Source of the DNA: Ascaphus truei
Taxonomy: Eukaryota; Chordata; Amphibia; Anura; Ascaphidae
Reading direction: 5' to 3'
NCBI GenBank assembly: GCA_036426205.1
Contig: CM071568.1
Span: 216,464,761 to 216,528,760 of the forward strand
Length of the DNA stretch: 64,000 bases
Shown here: in pieces, positions 32,474 to 43,964 of the stretch
Layout: every line of letters starts with the position of its first letter
Numbering within the stretch: the first letter of the stretch is position 1
Made by a program: the position numbers and the translations under genes
The notes under the pieces: model-generated
Seen by the model: the letters and a program-made list of their open reading frames with translations, nothing else
Database searches by the model: none
What the model was told of the DNA's origin: nothing

Positions 32474-32736
32474 CAGCGGTGCGCAAACTGGGGGGCGCGG
32501 GAAGTTGCAGAGGTCCCACGCTCTCCCCCCAGACATTTAAATTCAATGCCGGGGGACCGTGCAAGGCCTGTGCAACCTCTACTTACCAAGGTTCACCCGT
32601 CTCCAGTAACCGTTACCATGGCAACGCGGCGTCAATTGACGCAGCGGGGTCATGTGACGTCACGGTTGCCGCGGTAAAGTGACATCAAATTACGCCACAC
32701 GACCCGCGCACCAAGGAGGAGAGCAGGAACGGGGAT
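32474..32736. mobile_element. hAT-like MITE with missing right TIR but 8-bp flanking duplication
   Basis: The left end CAGCGGTGCGCAAACT and interior (CATTTAAATTCAATGCCGGG, then GTTACCATGGCAACGCGGCG) match the hAT MITE family of 42337-42686, more diverged. The usual right end (AGTTTGCGCCCCCCTG) is absent; the sequence stops at GGGGAT. GTTTAAGT nevertheless occurs on both sides (32466-32473 and 32737-32744). Confidence 0.65.
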
Positions 32737-33507
32737 GTTTAAGTCATTGTAGAAAAGCAATTGTAAAATAGATGCAGGATTCACAAGAGTTCACAGGTAT
32801 TTTCTTTAAATGATATAATTTGGCATTCAGACATTTTTTACCTTTACCAACACGGCTAATTCATACATGAACAGAAACACGCACTATAGAAGCATTGAAG
32901 TTCATATTGTGACTTTGATCTATGCTATAGCTATTGAAATTCTTACTGTAGCTACACGTTCAATGGCAAAGTTCTTGAGTTGTGAATCCTACTAATAGGT
33001 TTTTGTGAGGAAGTGCATATTGGCAGGGTTTCCTGACATTGAACAGATTCACAGTATTGGGTGAAAATAATATTTGTCTAGCGGCCTCATCTTACATTTG
33101 TTGCCATGGAAAGAATGACTCAATTGTATAGAACAAAACTATTATTTTATAAAACCCATGCCACTAGCAATGATTCTATCTGCAAATCTATAGAACCCTT
33201 CCCAAAAGTATTGTTTGTCCCTCCTCTTTTTTGGGAGAGAAAACAATGGAAAGCAAAGTTATAGCAGAACTGATACCGTTTTGCCAGGAACTACTTAGTA
33301 AAGTACCCCCCTTGTGACAGCCCTCTGTTACGCACACCACGATTTAAACCGTTTAACCTCAGGCTTTAGACATAGTGTCATTTTGCTTATCTAAGGATCT
33401 CAGAGAAATTAAACGTTTATCAATGTGAAGCTAGTATGGGGAAAGCATAGCTAGTGGATTAGCATAGCATTTAAAGTGAGAACATTTCAAAGGGAGTAAA
33501 AGAACAA

Positions 33508-33862
33508 CATAGGTACATAGTAGATGAGGTTGAAAAAAGACATACGTCCATCAAGTTCTACAGTAACTACCGCATGCTAAATTTAGACGACCAATACTTT
33601 ATCCTATATTCGTAGAGTATATTGATCCAGAGGAAGGCAAACAAAAAAACCCAATGAAATATAATTTAATGATATCCCATATGGAGGGAAAAAAATAATG
33701 GCAATCAGATTTTTCCCTGGGTCAACATACTTACCATGTTTATTTATTTGGTATATCCCTGTATACTTTTCCTTTCTAAAAATATGTCCAACCTTTTTTT
33801 GAAGATATCTATTGTATCTGCCATCACAGTCTCCATGGGTAAGGAATTCCACATTTTAACTG
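33508..33862 (-). pseudogene. CR1 LINE 3' fragment (unit A)
   Basis: It carries the CR1 tail (ACATAGTAGATGAGGTTGAA) and the last codons of the RT protein (minus strand, AVKMWNSLPMETVMADTIDLF-like, here degraded), as in 5901-6250. It is 5' truncated at about 33862. Confidence 0.8.
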
Positions 33863-33959
33863 GTTTTACTGTAAAGTGATACAGGAGTTAGACAAAAGTT
33901 GGACTTCCAACAACTTTACCTGCACGAGGATATTACTGAACAGCTTTATATGAGCTTAA

Positions 33960-36900
33960 TACTCTACACTAATGTTCTACATTTGTAGGCCTGCACTGTT
34001 AAACCTCCCTCACCTCTCCTTCTACTGCGGTCTCTCCCAAACGTATCCTCTGTCACATCACATCTTCCTATGACTAACTACCATGTTCTCCAATTCCCTC
34101 TGCAACCCCTTTCTACACACCCTGGCACTGCCTAATGTGGCAAGCTTTAAACAGCTGCCAAAGAGCATACATCATTTGCTGCCCATGCACTGCACAAGCC
34201 AGCTGGATACACTACAGCCTCATATTACGTAATTACATCAGCCATCTCTCAGCTTTGGACTAACATTACTACGCTCTTTCACTTGCACTTTGTCTCTACC
34301 CCTAGCTCCCACACTCTCACCCATAAATCCTCTTGCCTAATTTCCCATTCTCTACTGTCATCCCCCTCATTCTGCAGCAATCAACTCCCTCTGCTTCTCA
34401 CATCACCCCCAAAAAAACAAACAAACAAAAAAACAACTCCCTGTCCTACTATATCTTCCTCTCCCCATGACTACTCCAACTCTGTAGCGACATGTAGCCT
34501 AACCCTGGCCCTACCCACATACGAATCCTTTCATGTCCAACACCTAACCCCAAAGACTCCTTCTACAACGCACTACCAATCACTCCAACCTCATCCCCAT
34601 TACACCTCCCCCTTCCCTTTGCTATATCGAATGCACGATCAGTCTGCAAACCACGAACATTACAGAAACCTGGCTCACCTCTCCTGCTGCACTCTCCTAC
34701 GGTGGTCAATCCCTCAGCCACACTCCCAGAGCAGGGAATAGACAGGGCGGAGGAGTTGGCTTACTACTTTCCCTACACTGCACATTTCATGTCTTACCCC
34801 CCCTCCCCTTTCCTTCTCATCCTTCGAAGTCCACACTGTTTGTCTCTTTTCCCCCCTTTCCCTCCATATGCCTGTCATCTATCATCCACCTGGACCTACC
34901 TACATCGCAATATCTTGACAACTTTGCCGCCTGGCTCCCTCACTTCCTCTCTTCTGATATACTTAATGTCATTCTTGGAGACTTTTACATCCATATTGAC
35001 AATCCTAATGCCACTTCAGATTCCCATCTTATCTCTCTATCCTTCTCCTATGGTCTCTCCCAGTCGACCACCTCTCCAGCTCACTGCAATGGCCACTCTT
35101 TTGACTTGGTTTTCTCCTGCTTCTGCTGTCTCTAACTCCTCTAACATGCCCTTTGCTCTCTTTGATCATCAGCTCCTAACTTTTATTTTAACCTCACTCT
35201 ACCCAATGCATCCTCTAAAACACCTACTTCCCCACGAACACAAAGAAACCTACATGCTCTAAACCCCATCCAATTCTTAACATTTCTACAACCTCTCTTC
35301 TCTGCCATCTCTACCCTTTCCTGCCCTCAGCCTAGCAACCTCTTTATACAACAGTACACTATCAGCCTTAGATAAGATGGCTCCTGCCACCCCCCGTCGC
35401 CCTCGACAATCTAAGTCACAACCTTGGCACACACACTTCACCCGCCACCTCCAAAAGTGCTCACACACTTAGGAACATCACTGAAGCAAATCACGCCCTA
35501 AAGCAGACTTCCGTCACTATAAATTCATGCTCACCACCCTTTCGCTTGCCAAGCAAACCTATTTCTCTTCACTCATACAAATTCTGCCCTCTACGCCTAT
35601 TTTCCACCTTTAACTCCCTTCTCTGTCCAACTACACCCCCCTCTGCCTCTACCGTCATGGCCAGAGACCTCACCATCTACTACACAGACAAGGTTAAATC
35701 AATTGGACATGACATCTCCTCATGTCAAGCTCCACACACAACACCTACCTCCCCTTGCACATCTAAATCCACTCTCAGCTCATTATCCCCTATGACTCAG
35801 GATGAGGTCTCATCAGCTTGCCCTCCTGCCCTCTTAATCCTATTCCCTCACATCTCCCCTGCACCTCTCTGGCACTCTAAGCTCCACCCTAACTGGCCGT
35901 TTCAAGATCACCTTTGGCTCATTCCCTTCTTGTATTGTATTGTATGTCTTTATTTATATAGCGCCATAAATGTACATAGCGCTTCACAGTAGTAATACAT
36001 ATCATGTAAATAACAAATAATATAAATAACAGATCATGGGAATAAGTGCTTCAGACATACTGTAAAAGTAACATTAAGGAAGGAGTCCCTGCTCCGAGGA
36101 GCTTACAATCTAATTGGTAGGTAGGGAGAACGTACAGAGACAGTAGGGGGGAATTCTAGTAAGTGCGTCTGGAGGGGGCCAAGCTTTATGTGTCATGTGT
36201 CCATGATTATCCAGTGCTACTCAAATGCTTCTTTAAGCAGATGTGTCTTAAGGTGGGTCTTAAAGGTGGATAGCGAGGGGGCTAGTCGGGTATTCTTTCA
36301 AACATGCACTCATCACGTCCATTCTAACCAAACCCTCACTTGACCCGACCTCCCTCTCTAACTATCACCCTATTTATCTTCTCCCCTTTTGCCTTCATGC
36401 TACTAGAGCAACTTCTATACAACCACCTGACTCATTTTCTCTCCTCCAACTCCCTGCTTGACTCTTAGAAATCTTCTCCTTACTCATTGTCCTGGATCTC
36501 TCTGCTGCCTTTGACACTGTTGATCCCCCCTCTTTTCCTGAACATTCTCCACTCCACTGGACCTAATTCACTCACTCATCTTGTCCCGCCTTAACTAATG
36601 CAAACTTCTCTTACTTGGCATTCCCCTTTTCTGCCTATCCCAACTCCAATCCATCCACAATGCTGCTGCCAGATTCATCTATCTCACTCACCGCTCCACT
36701 TGTGCTGCTCCAGTACGCATGGCCCTACACTAGCTTCCCATATCCTCCAGAATAAAAATTAAACTCTAGCTCTGACTTACAAAGCTCTCAACGACACTGC
36801 CTCCCCTTAAGTCTCAGCCCTCACCCCCAAAATAAATTCCTAAACACCCCCTACATTCTGCCCATAAGATCTGCCTCTCCTCCTGCTTTGTTACCTCCTC

Positions 36901-37692
36901 TCATTCCTACCTACAAGACATCTCCTGTACTGCCCCCTCTCTCTTGAATTCCCTATGTACCATCAGACTCTTCCCCAGCTTTCAGATATTTAAAAACTCC
37001 CTGAAAACTCTTTTTTTTTCTTTTTTCAAGGAAGCTTATCCAATGTCCAATCGGCATTCCATTGTCCTTTTACCACATTTTTTATTTTTCATATGTCCTG
37101 TATATCATTATATGTTTATTAAATGTTTTTATATTAGTATTCACCTTGTATCTCAGCTGATACTTATTAGTTATATATGTTGTGTGTTTATATGTAGTCC
37201 CCCCCTTTTTTGTTATACAGTATCACGCTATGTATTATGTTTCTCTCTTATTTTAAGCACATCATTACGTCTGGAGCCTATCCCTGGCTAACCAACTGGT
37301 TGGATATATATCCTTTTTTATCAACAGGCGCCTCTTGTTATACATATCCTTTTTTTCTTCTTCAAGGAAGCTTATCTACCAAACCTCGAACATCCAACCC
37401 CGTCTCCAAATAAAACCTTAATACAGTACAATTAGCTGTTGGGCTAGGTCATATTCCAACCTTAGATACACTACATCCTACAAGGAGCAGCCACTTCACC
37501 ATCTTGTTTCAACATGTTCGCTCGTTCCCTCTAGATTGTAAACTCTCCTGAGCAGGGCTCTCATTGCCTCTTTGTATCTGTTTGTGCAGGTTTGTCCTTA
37601 TTTGTATGCAACAGTTTACGTAATTAGCAAATCTCTGTACCCCCCATTATACCGTGCTGCAGAATATGTTGGCGCTTTACAAATAAGTGATA
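33960..37692 (+). pseudogene. L2 LINE, decayed (unit A)
   Basis: Non-coding in practice, but pieces of an L2-type protein are readable in all three plus frames: NARSVCKP-like and NITETWLTSPA (34657-34687, endonuclease), GGGVGLLLSLHCTF-like (about 34745), FDHQLL (35161), the RT block LDLSAAFDTVD (36491-36525), HNAAARFIYLTHRST (about 36655), and a C-terminal NSLKTLFFSFFKEAY. The 3' end has GCAGAATATGTTGGCGCTTT and a GTGATAATAA tail, the common amphibian L2 end. A second LINE tail is inserted at 35931-36298. The family is clear; the copy is dead. Confidence 0.8.
35931..36298 (-). mobile_element. L2-like LINE 3' end inserted in the L2 (unit A)
   Basis: The minus strand runs from a degraded C-terminus (TFKTHLK-type, about 36280-36240) through TAGATTGTAAGCTCCTCGGA to TATGGCGCTATATAAATAAA and an ATACAATACAATAC tail. 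It splits the L2 of the opposite strand. 5' truncated. Confidence 0.75.
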
Positions 37693-38305
37693 ATAAGAAC
37701 AATGGTCCGATGAAGGTGGTTGGCTTTTCCATGCAGATAAAAAAAAAATGAGATTGGATCTTAATGGCCTTTTAAGTTTGACTCACTGTGGGGAAACCAT
37801 GTCACTCAGATTCATGCAATGCACCAAGATTGAACGATAGCAAGCTGTATGTAGCACATGCTCTGTTCTAGTTTGGGATTTATCAGTCTTTACAATGATG
37901 TCACTCACACAGAACACACTTTCATAAAGCAAAGCAAGTCACCAACTGAAGGACAGCTTGCTTGTGTTTCATATTTGACAAATGCTATTTATTAAGGCCA
38001 TTCTGTTTTCTCTGTATAATTTCATGCGCTTTGGGAAACTGTAATGTGCAATTTTAATTATATTTCCGTTTGAATTACTTGTTAGTGGCTGGAAAGGAAA
38101 ATAATATCCTCATTTAGTACATCTTAAGGGTGTAGTTCCTCCCAAAAAATTACGAAAATTTAGTCCAATGTGATGCATTTTTAAGTTAATGACTAGCCTT
38201 CTTTGTATTTTTTTTCTTCCTGTTTTTGACTTGATCTTCGTTTTTAGTTAAAAAGTTGCAAAACCTGCAGGAGAGTGTTAACATGGAAACCTCTGCCGAT
38301 AAGTC
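37693..38305. other. No recognised feature (unit A)
   Basis: AT-rich, with its counterpart at 47690-48267. Confidence 0.4.
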
Positions 38306-38486
38306 CAGGGGTGCTCAACGCCAGTCCTCAAGGGGCACCAATAGGTCAGGTTTTAAGGATATCCCTGCTTCAGCACAGGTGGCTCAATCAAAATAACTGA
38401 GCCACTGATTGAGCCAACTATGCTGAAGCAGGGATAGCCTTCAAACTTGACCTATTGGTGGCCCTTGAGGACTGGAGTACCCCTTG
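38306..38486. mobile_element. hAT MITE, palindromic, CAGGGGTGCTCAAC family (unit A)
   Basis: The left arm CAGGGGTGCTCAACGCCAGT and right arm GGACTGGAGTACCCCTTG are imperfect inverses. The arms continue inward (CCTCAAGG..CACCAATAGGTC against GACCTATTGGTGGCCCTTGA). A classic frog hAT MITE; no clear 8-bp duplication. Confidence 0.85.
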
Positions 38487-39147
38487 TTTAGTCATGACAC
38501 CAGGTAATACAGAGCGAGTTGCACACAGATTTCAGGGCGATGCACCAGACCATAATGTGGTCTCAAGTCCAGTGATGTTGCAAAGTGGAAGGGGCTTAAC
38601 ATGTTTGCTTTGGTTTTTGGTTTAATTTTTAAGAAAGGAGAATGATTCTTACCATTCATTCCTTTTCTTCTAGTCCCTCCATGCCAGCACAAACAGGGGA
38701 TCTAGCCCCACCAGCTGGGGGTTAGGACAAACATTTTCACTGAATCGGGTTCCGTCAGCCCCTACAAGGTTTCCTGCTCCCCTCCTCACAGCAGTAATCA
38801 GTCTAGCCAAGTAATGAAAGAACAATGAGAACTGTATAATAAAAGAATAAACATGGAAAGAAAACCAGACAGAAAAACTGAGAGATAAAGTTGTGCTGCC
38901 ATGTACAGTGGGAACTAAAACAAAACTTTGTAATGGCAAGAATAATTCCCCTTTTCTTACTACATGCCTCTTATGGCAGTACAAATGCATGGGGACATAC
39001 ATAAGCAGTCCCCTTCTTAGCTTCTTAAGTGGAATTAAAAAAAAAAAAAGTAACACCATACATTATAATATTCCTCAGGGAAGCTAAAATGTATTTAAAA
39101 AAATAATAAAAAAATATGCATGGTAGATCATTTGCAAACGTTGAATC
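38487..39147. other. No recognised feature (unit A)
   Basis: It has inverted sub-sequences: GAATGATTCTTACCATTCATTCCTTTTCTTC near 38640 resembles the complement of sequence near 38930-38950. This may be an old transposon, but ends were not defined. Confidence 0.3.
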
Positions 39148-39150
39148 TTA

Positions 39151-39481
39151 GGCACAGATTATACACACCACTTGCTAGCGAGAGCGTGTGCTCCTACTGT
39201 GCAGTGCGGCTGCAGCATGAGCGATCCCTGCTCATAGTGCTGGCGGCGATGAGGGGGTGTAACAAAGCTGGTTCTTCGTCATTGGCTGAATCAGCTCATG
39301 TGACGCTGACGTCACGCGACAGCTGCCTGAGAAGACAATTGTTTTGGGTCTCCTCAAAACGCTGCAGCATCAACGTGCCCCTTCGTCTGCAGGCGCACTG
39401 GCACTTGGCTAACTACTATAGCCAATAACTGAAGTGGGCTATCCGTGCACACGCAGCAACTCCTCCACTATAAGCTTGGCC
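39151..39481. mobile_element. PIF/Harbinger-type MITE, TTA TSD (unit A)
   Basis: Flanked by TTA at 39148-39150 and 39482-39484. The right end (AAGCTTGGCC) is GGCC-type like its relatives. The interior has CTCATGTGACGCTGACGTCAC, the equivalent of the CACGTGA/GACGTCAC block of 27308-27632. Confidence 0.65.
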
Positions 39482-39631
39482 TTAGACTTCGTCATGGACC
39501 AAACTCTCTCTGGATAAGTGCGGTGTCTCGCACATCTAAAAAAAAAAGTGACAAAAAAAAAAAATAGCGGCCATCTAAAAAAATTTTTTTTTCAGCGTAT
39601 TAAGTAATGCTAAAGAGCTAAAGTAAAGTCT

Positions 39632-39825
39632 GATAACAATGGCTCTGACTTTGAAGCAGGGGAACCTGGTTTCAATCCTGGTGTCACTCATTGTGACCTC
39701 GGGCAAATCCCTTTATCGCCCTGTGCCTCAGGCACAACATTTAGATTGTATGATTGACAGGACAGGGATTAATTGTGCCTGCAAAATTCTATGTACAGCA
39801 CTACATACATGGTCAGTGCTAAACG
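39632..39825 (+). mobile_element. CORE/MIR-like SINE (unit A)
   Basis: A pol III B-box-like GGTTTCAATCC lies at 39668-39678. A core TGACCTCGGGCAAATCCCTT and CCCTGTGCCTCAGGCAC follow, then a LINE-like 3' part (GCAAAATTCTATGTACAGCA). This is the CORE-SINE layout known in vertebrates. The tRNA head is degenerate. The counterpart in unit B is 49571-49765. Confidence 0.7.
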
Positions 39826-40576
39826 CATCGTGGTACTAGAGAATGTCGGGAAAAGATGTTCCTAGGGAAGGGACGTCCAATTGGGCCCTGCATCAAGACG
39901 TACCAGAAGAATAACAAAAACTGCGCGGAAAGAACCTAAGCCCTTTGATTGTTGGGACCATACAGAACTGTGAGAAGGAGAGCAGTGAGCCATATTGGGA
40001 TGGATAGAACAAGATTTGATAAAGGTTTTGTCCTAACAACTGACCAAGGCTTAACACCCCATTTATTTGTACTGGCATGGGTGGGACGTTGTGTTTCTCA
40101 CTATTTAAAATTCAGTGACCAGGGAACAAATACTGTGACTGTGCTGCAAACCCCTGCGCGGTTGTACATCGTTTAAACACTCTCAGCATGTGGTTTCTGG
40201 TCATGTGAGTGAGAGATGGATTTTTGAGGACGAGGGACAATTAACTCAATGTGGTATGCCTATAGGCTTTGCAGAAAGAATACCACATAAATAAAATATC
40301 TCCAAACTTGAAAAAAATCTGCGGATTATTTTAATTAAGAACTAGCTGTACCCGGCATCACATACGCCAATCTAGCAGATCTTAAAGATTATTAATTAAA
40401 CATTATTTGGTTTTGGAACTTATATTTTTGAATCAAAGATTTCTCTAAAGACATAATTGTCGATTTCTGGGATCTTTTCCTACACTATACTAAGTGGATC
40501 ATACGATCTGACTCTTGAGCAACATATAATTGTCCAAGACTTAAAACAGGCTTAGGTAGGTAAAGGTATATTTTAC
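39826..40576. other. Unrecognised repeat-like sequence (unit A)
   Basis: It includes ACTAGCTGTACCCGGCATCA (about 40345), a phrase seen in many animal repeats. The element class is not clear to me. Confidence 0.3.
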
Positions 40577-40577
40577 C

Positions 40578-40951
40578 GCTGCAGGATGCAAGAGTCCTCC
40601 GACACTGACACCAACACAGCTCGATGGAAGACTGCAAACGCGGGGTTTAGTGCTGCAGATCCGACCCTCCTCTCTGGCTGATACACCGCGTGTTCAGATA
40701 GGAATCCTCCGGTACACAAGCTACGTATCAAAGTAGCGTGATGACGCGTGTCCCAATGCGCTTCGTCAGCATCAGCTGACATCATGCTACTTTGAGGCGT
40801 AGCTTGTGTACCGGAGGATTCCTATCTCAACACGCGGTGTATCAGCCAGAGAGGAGGGTCGGATCTGCAGCACTAAACCCCGCGCTTGCAGTCTTCTATC
40901 GAGCTGTGCTGGTGTTGGTGTCAGTGTCGGAGGACTCTTGCATCTTGCAGC
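40578..40951. mobile_element. Long inverted repeat, Penelope-like ends head to head (unit A)
   Basis: 40578-40735 and 40792-40951 are inverse copies with only a few mismatches (for example CCGGTACACAAGCTACG against CGTAGCTTGTGTACCGG). The spacer of about 55 bp is itself partly palindromic (GTAGCGTGATG against CATCATGCTAC). Read on the minus strand, the spacer has a CUGACGA core (40769-40763) and the palindrome ACGCGU (40749-40744), both hammerhead-type elements of Penelope-like ends. The class is inferred from that. Confidence 0.6.
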
Positions 40952-41105
40952 GGCATACATACCAGCAGGTTGTGTGTTGGGTTAGGATCCAGTGGTTCCC
41001 TCGGCTAGCGGTGTTCTTTAAAGCGACACCGTTAAAGATAACTACTCAATTTTTTATTAAATAAATCCCATTGTTCATGATAATGCACTAGGGGTGTTTT
41101 CATGT

Positions 41106-41114
<9 letters not shown>

Positions 41115-41155
<41 letters not shown>

Positions 41156-41190
41156 ATATATTATATATATATTATATATATATATATATT
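41115..41190. repeat. (TA)n microsatellite (unit A)
   Basis: Long alternating TA with a few breaks. Confidence 0.95.
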
Positions 41191-41195
41191 ACACA

Positions 41196-41327
41196 CAGTG
41201 TTCGACAAACCTATACATTTGCTGCCCCGGGCGAGTGGATTTAACCCCGGGCGAGTTAATATTGGCCCAAGCAGCACACGTTTGGTAATAGGTGGCGAGT
41301 AGATTTTTGGTGATTTGTCAACCACTG
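41196..41327. mobile_element. Short hAT-like MITE between two microsatellites (unit A)
   Basis: The ends CAGTGTTCGACAAA and TTTGTCAACCACTG are near-perfect inverses. The inside repeats CGGGCGAGT twice. Any target duplication is masked by the microsatellites on both sides. Confidence 0.6.
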
Positions 41328-41340
41328 TGTGTATATATAT

Positions 41341-41387
41341 ATACACAGACACACACGCGCACACGCACACGCACACGCACACGCACA

Positions 41388-41430
<43 letters not shown>
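41341..41430. repeat. (CA)n microsatellite with CACACG variants (unit A)
   Basis: CA repeat with regular CG interruptions in its left half. Confidence 0.95.
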
Positions 41431-41433
<3 letters not shown>

Positions 41434-42328
41434 GGATTCCAAAAAATGCACAGTTAAAGCAGCAATTCTCCCCATTAATTTCTTCCCCACCTTTGATTTT
41501 ACACCTGTAAATGTAGCGTAAACAAAATGGCGGTTTAAGTCTCCCGCAATACGTGGGGCCAATAGAAAGCTGCAATGGCTTCCCATTCGCCCGCGTCACA
41601 TGAGATTTAAACAACCAGGAACTACCGGTGCCAGCATTCCTGGTTTGTATCTCAGGTAACAGGGGTGCGCAAAAATTAAGCTGAAATGAATGGCTCAGCT
41701 CTGGGGACCACTACTTCCCACTTATGTAAAAGAAAAAGGGGCCCTGGACGGAGGAATTGCTGTAGGAAGATCTGAAACTTAACATAAAAACGGGTATGTA
41801 AGCTGACCTGCTCTATTTCATTACTTTAGGGTTACTGTGCCAAGAAAATATTTGCAGTAGGAAAATACATATGTTACAGATCATGTTATTTCTCTTGGGT
41901 TTTCCCACAGACACGCTATATCTTACTTATTTGGTGATGTTCCTTTCTGTTACTGTCTTGTATACCTCTGTAGTTACACCTGAGATTGTCAAAAGAACAC
42001 TTCTACTGTATGACAGAATGGAAAACAACCTGACAGCTCTCTCTGAGAAGTATAGCTGGGATCTGGCACTCAAGAACCACAGTGTAGTGAATGCTTAAAT
42101 ATATATGTAGTGCAGTGAATAACGCAGATATATAAATGGACCAATTAACATAACATATTGTATAGTATCTTTATTTATATAGTGCCAACATGCAGTGTTT
42201 TACAGGGGTAATAGACAAGAATATAATATAGAGAAGAAGAATTCAAATAGGAAAAGGTGCAGAACACATAAAAATAGACCTCTGGGCATAGAAGTCCATG
42301 CCCCGCTAAGCTTACAATGTTACTGGTG
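41431..42328. other. Unrecognised (unit A)
   Basis: A 75-codon frame (41871-42098) has no recognised domain and is broken in unit B, so it is not called a gene. 42160-42200 has TATCTTTATTTATATAGTGCC, an L2-type LINE tail fragment on the minus strand, extending to about 42320 (AAGCTTACAATGTTA). Confidence 0.4.
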
Positions 42329-42336
42329 TGTTAGGA

Positions 42337-42686
42337 CAGCGGTGCGCAAACTGTGGGGCGCGACCCCCAGGGGGGGCGCGACACTGCCGACGGGGGGCGC
42401 GGGGTTTACAGAGGCCCCGCGCGCTTCCCGAAGGCACTTAAATTAAGTGCCGGGGGAGCTGCAGGGCCTCTGTAAACCTAACTTACCGTGGCTCCGGCGG
42501 CTTCCTCCCTGCGGCGCCATGGCAACGCGGCGTCAAAATGACGCTGCGAGGTCATGTGACGTCACGTTGCTATGGCAACGTGACGTCATTACGCCGGAGC
42601 GCGGGTAAGTTGGGGTTGGGAGGGGGGCGCGGGAGTGAGGGGACAGCCGGCAGGGGGGCGCAGGGAAAAAAGTTTGCGCCCCCCTG
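42337..42686. mobile_element. hAT MITE, GC-rich, intact TIRs (unit A)
   Basis: The ends CAGCGGTGCGCAAACT and AGTTTGCGCCCCCCTG are inverses with one or two mismatches; length 350 bp. The left flank TGTTAGGA (42329-42336) equals the target duplication of the unit B copy, but the right flank is GTATAAAG, so the right side has been joined to other DNA. Extremely similar to 52264-52613 and 63341-63692. Confidence 0.92.
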
Positions 42687-42786
42687 GTATAAAGGATAGT
42701 CTCTTTATTGGCAGATCAGCAACTCCAAAATGTAGGGGCCTCCAGTAGCCGCAACAACAACAGCAGAGCCTTGCTAATTACTCGTT
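42687..42786. other. Spacer between the 10-kb units
   Basis: 100 bp absent from both units at this position: unique sequence from GTATAAAGGATAGTC to GCTAATTACTCGTT. The left edge is the hAT right end; the right edge is where homology to 32741 resumes (AAGTCATKGTAGAA). Confidence 0.75.
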
Positions 42787-43558
42787 AAGTCATGGTAGAA
42801 CAAAAGCAATTGTAAAATAGATGCAGGATTCACAAGATTGCACAGGATTTTTCTTTTAAATGATATTAATTTGGCATCAGACATTTTTACCTTAACAACC
42901 GGCTACAGTTCATACATGAACAGCAAACACGCACTTATAGAAGCAATTGAAGTTCATATTTGTGATTTGCATCTATATGCAAGCTATTGAAATTCTTACT
43001 GTAGCTACACGTTCAATGGCAAAGTTCTTGAGTTGTGAATCCTACTAATAGGTTTGTGTGAGGAGGAAGTGCATATTGGCAGGGTTTCCGACATTGAAAG
43101 ATTCACAGTATTGGGTTGAAAATAATATTTGTCTAGCGGCCTCATCTTACATTTGTTGCCATGGAAAGAATGACTCAATTGTATAGAACAAAACTATTAT
43201 TTTATAAAACCCATGCCACTAGCAATGATTCTATCTGCAAATCTATACAACCCTTCCCAAAGTATTGTTTGTCCCTCCTCTTTTTGGGAGAGAAACAATG
43301 GAAAAGCAAAGTTTATTAGCAGAAACTGATACCGTTTTGCCAGGAACTACTAGTAAGTACCCCCTTGTGAAAGCCCTCTGTTACGCACACCACGATTTAA
43401 ACCGTTTAACCTCAGGCTTTGAGATAGTGTCATTTTGCTTATCTAAGGATCTCAGAGAAATTAAACGTTTATCAATGTGAAGCTAGTATGGGAAAAGCAT
43501 AGCTAGTGGGGGTTAGCATAGCTTTAAAGTGAGAACATTTCAAAGGGTAAAAGAACAA

Positions 43559-43905
43559 CATAGGTACATGTAGATGAGGTTGAAAAAGACATACGTCCAT
43601 CAAGTTCACAGGTAACTACCGCAGCTAAATTTAGACGACCAAACTTTATCATCATATTCGTAGAGTATATTGATCCAGAGGAAGGCAAACAAAAAAACCC
43701 AATGAATATATAATTTAATGATATCCCATTGGAGGGAAAAAAATAATGGCCATTCAGATTTTCCCGGGTCAACATACTTACCATGTTTATTTATTTGGTA
43801 TATCCCGATTATACTTTTCCTTCTAAAAATATGTCACAACCTTTTTTGAAGATATTATTGTATCTGCCATCACAGTCTCCATGGGTAAGGAATTCCAATT
43901 TTTAA
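43559..43905 (-). pseudogene. CR1 LINE 3' fragment (unit B)
   Basis: Counterpart of 33508-33862 with extra indels. Confidence 0.75.
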
Positions 43906-43964
43906 TGGTCTGACTAAAGTGATACAGGAGTTAGACAAAAGTTGGACTTCCAACAAATTTACCG

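Larger units (their letters stand above)
32741..42686 (+). repeat. 10-kb direct repeat, unit A
   Basis: It matches unit B (42787-52613) throughout, in order and orientation. The offset falls from about 10,046 at the left edge to 9,927 at the right, so unit B is about 120 bp shorter. Differences are mostly 1-4 base indels. Unit A agrees better with family consensus (for example TACATAGTAGATGAGG of the CR1 tail). Confidence 0.95.

Noticed and set aside
34702..35262. 186-codon frame in unit A
   Set aside because: It is a mixture of frames of the decayed L2 LINE and is broken in unit B.
39632..39825. tRNA gene candidate from the B-box-like motif
   Set aside because: No cloverleaf could be drawn, and the sequence continues into CORE and LINE-like SINE parts.
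41161..41614. Cys/Val and Thr/His repeat proteins on both strands
   Set aside because: Translation of the (CA)n tract.
41871..42098. 75-codon frame with a membrane-like N-terminus
   Set aside because: It is disrupted in the second copy and has no known motif. The differences there are probably sequence errors, so the question is open, but evidence for a gene is lacking.
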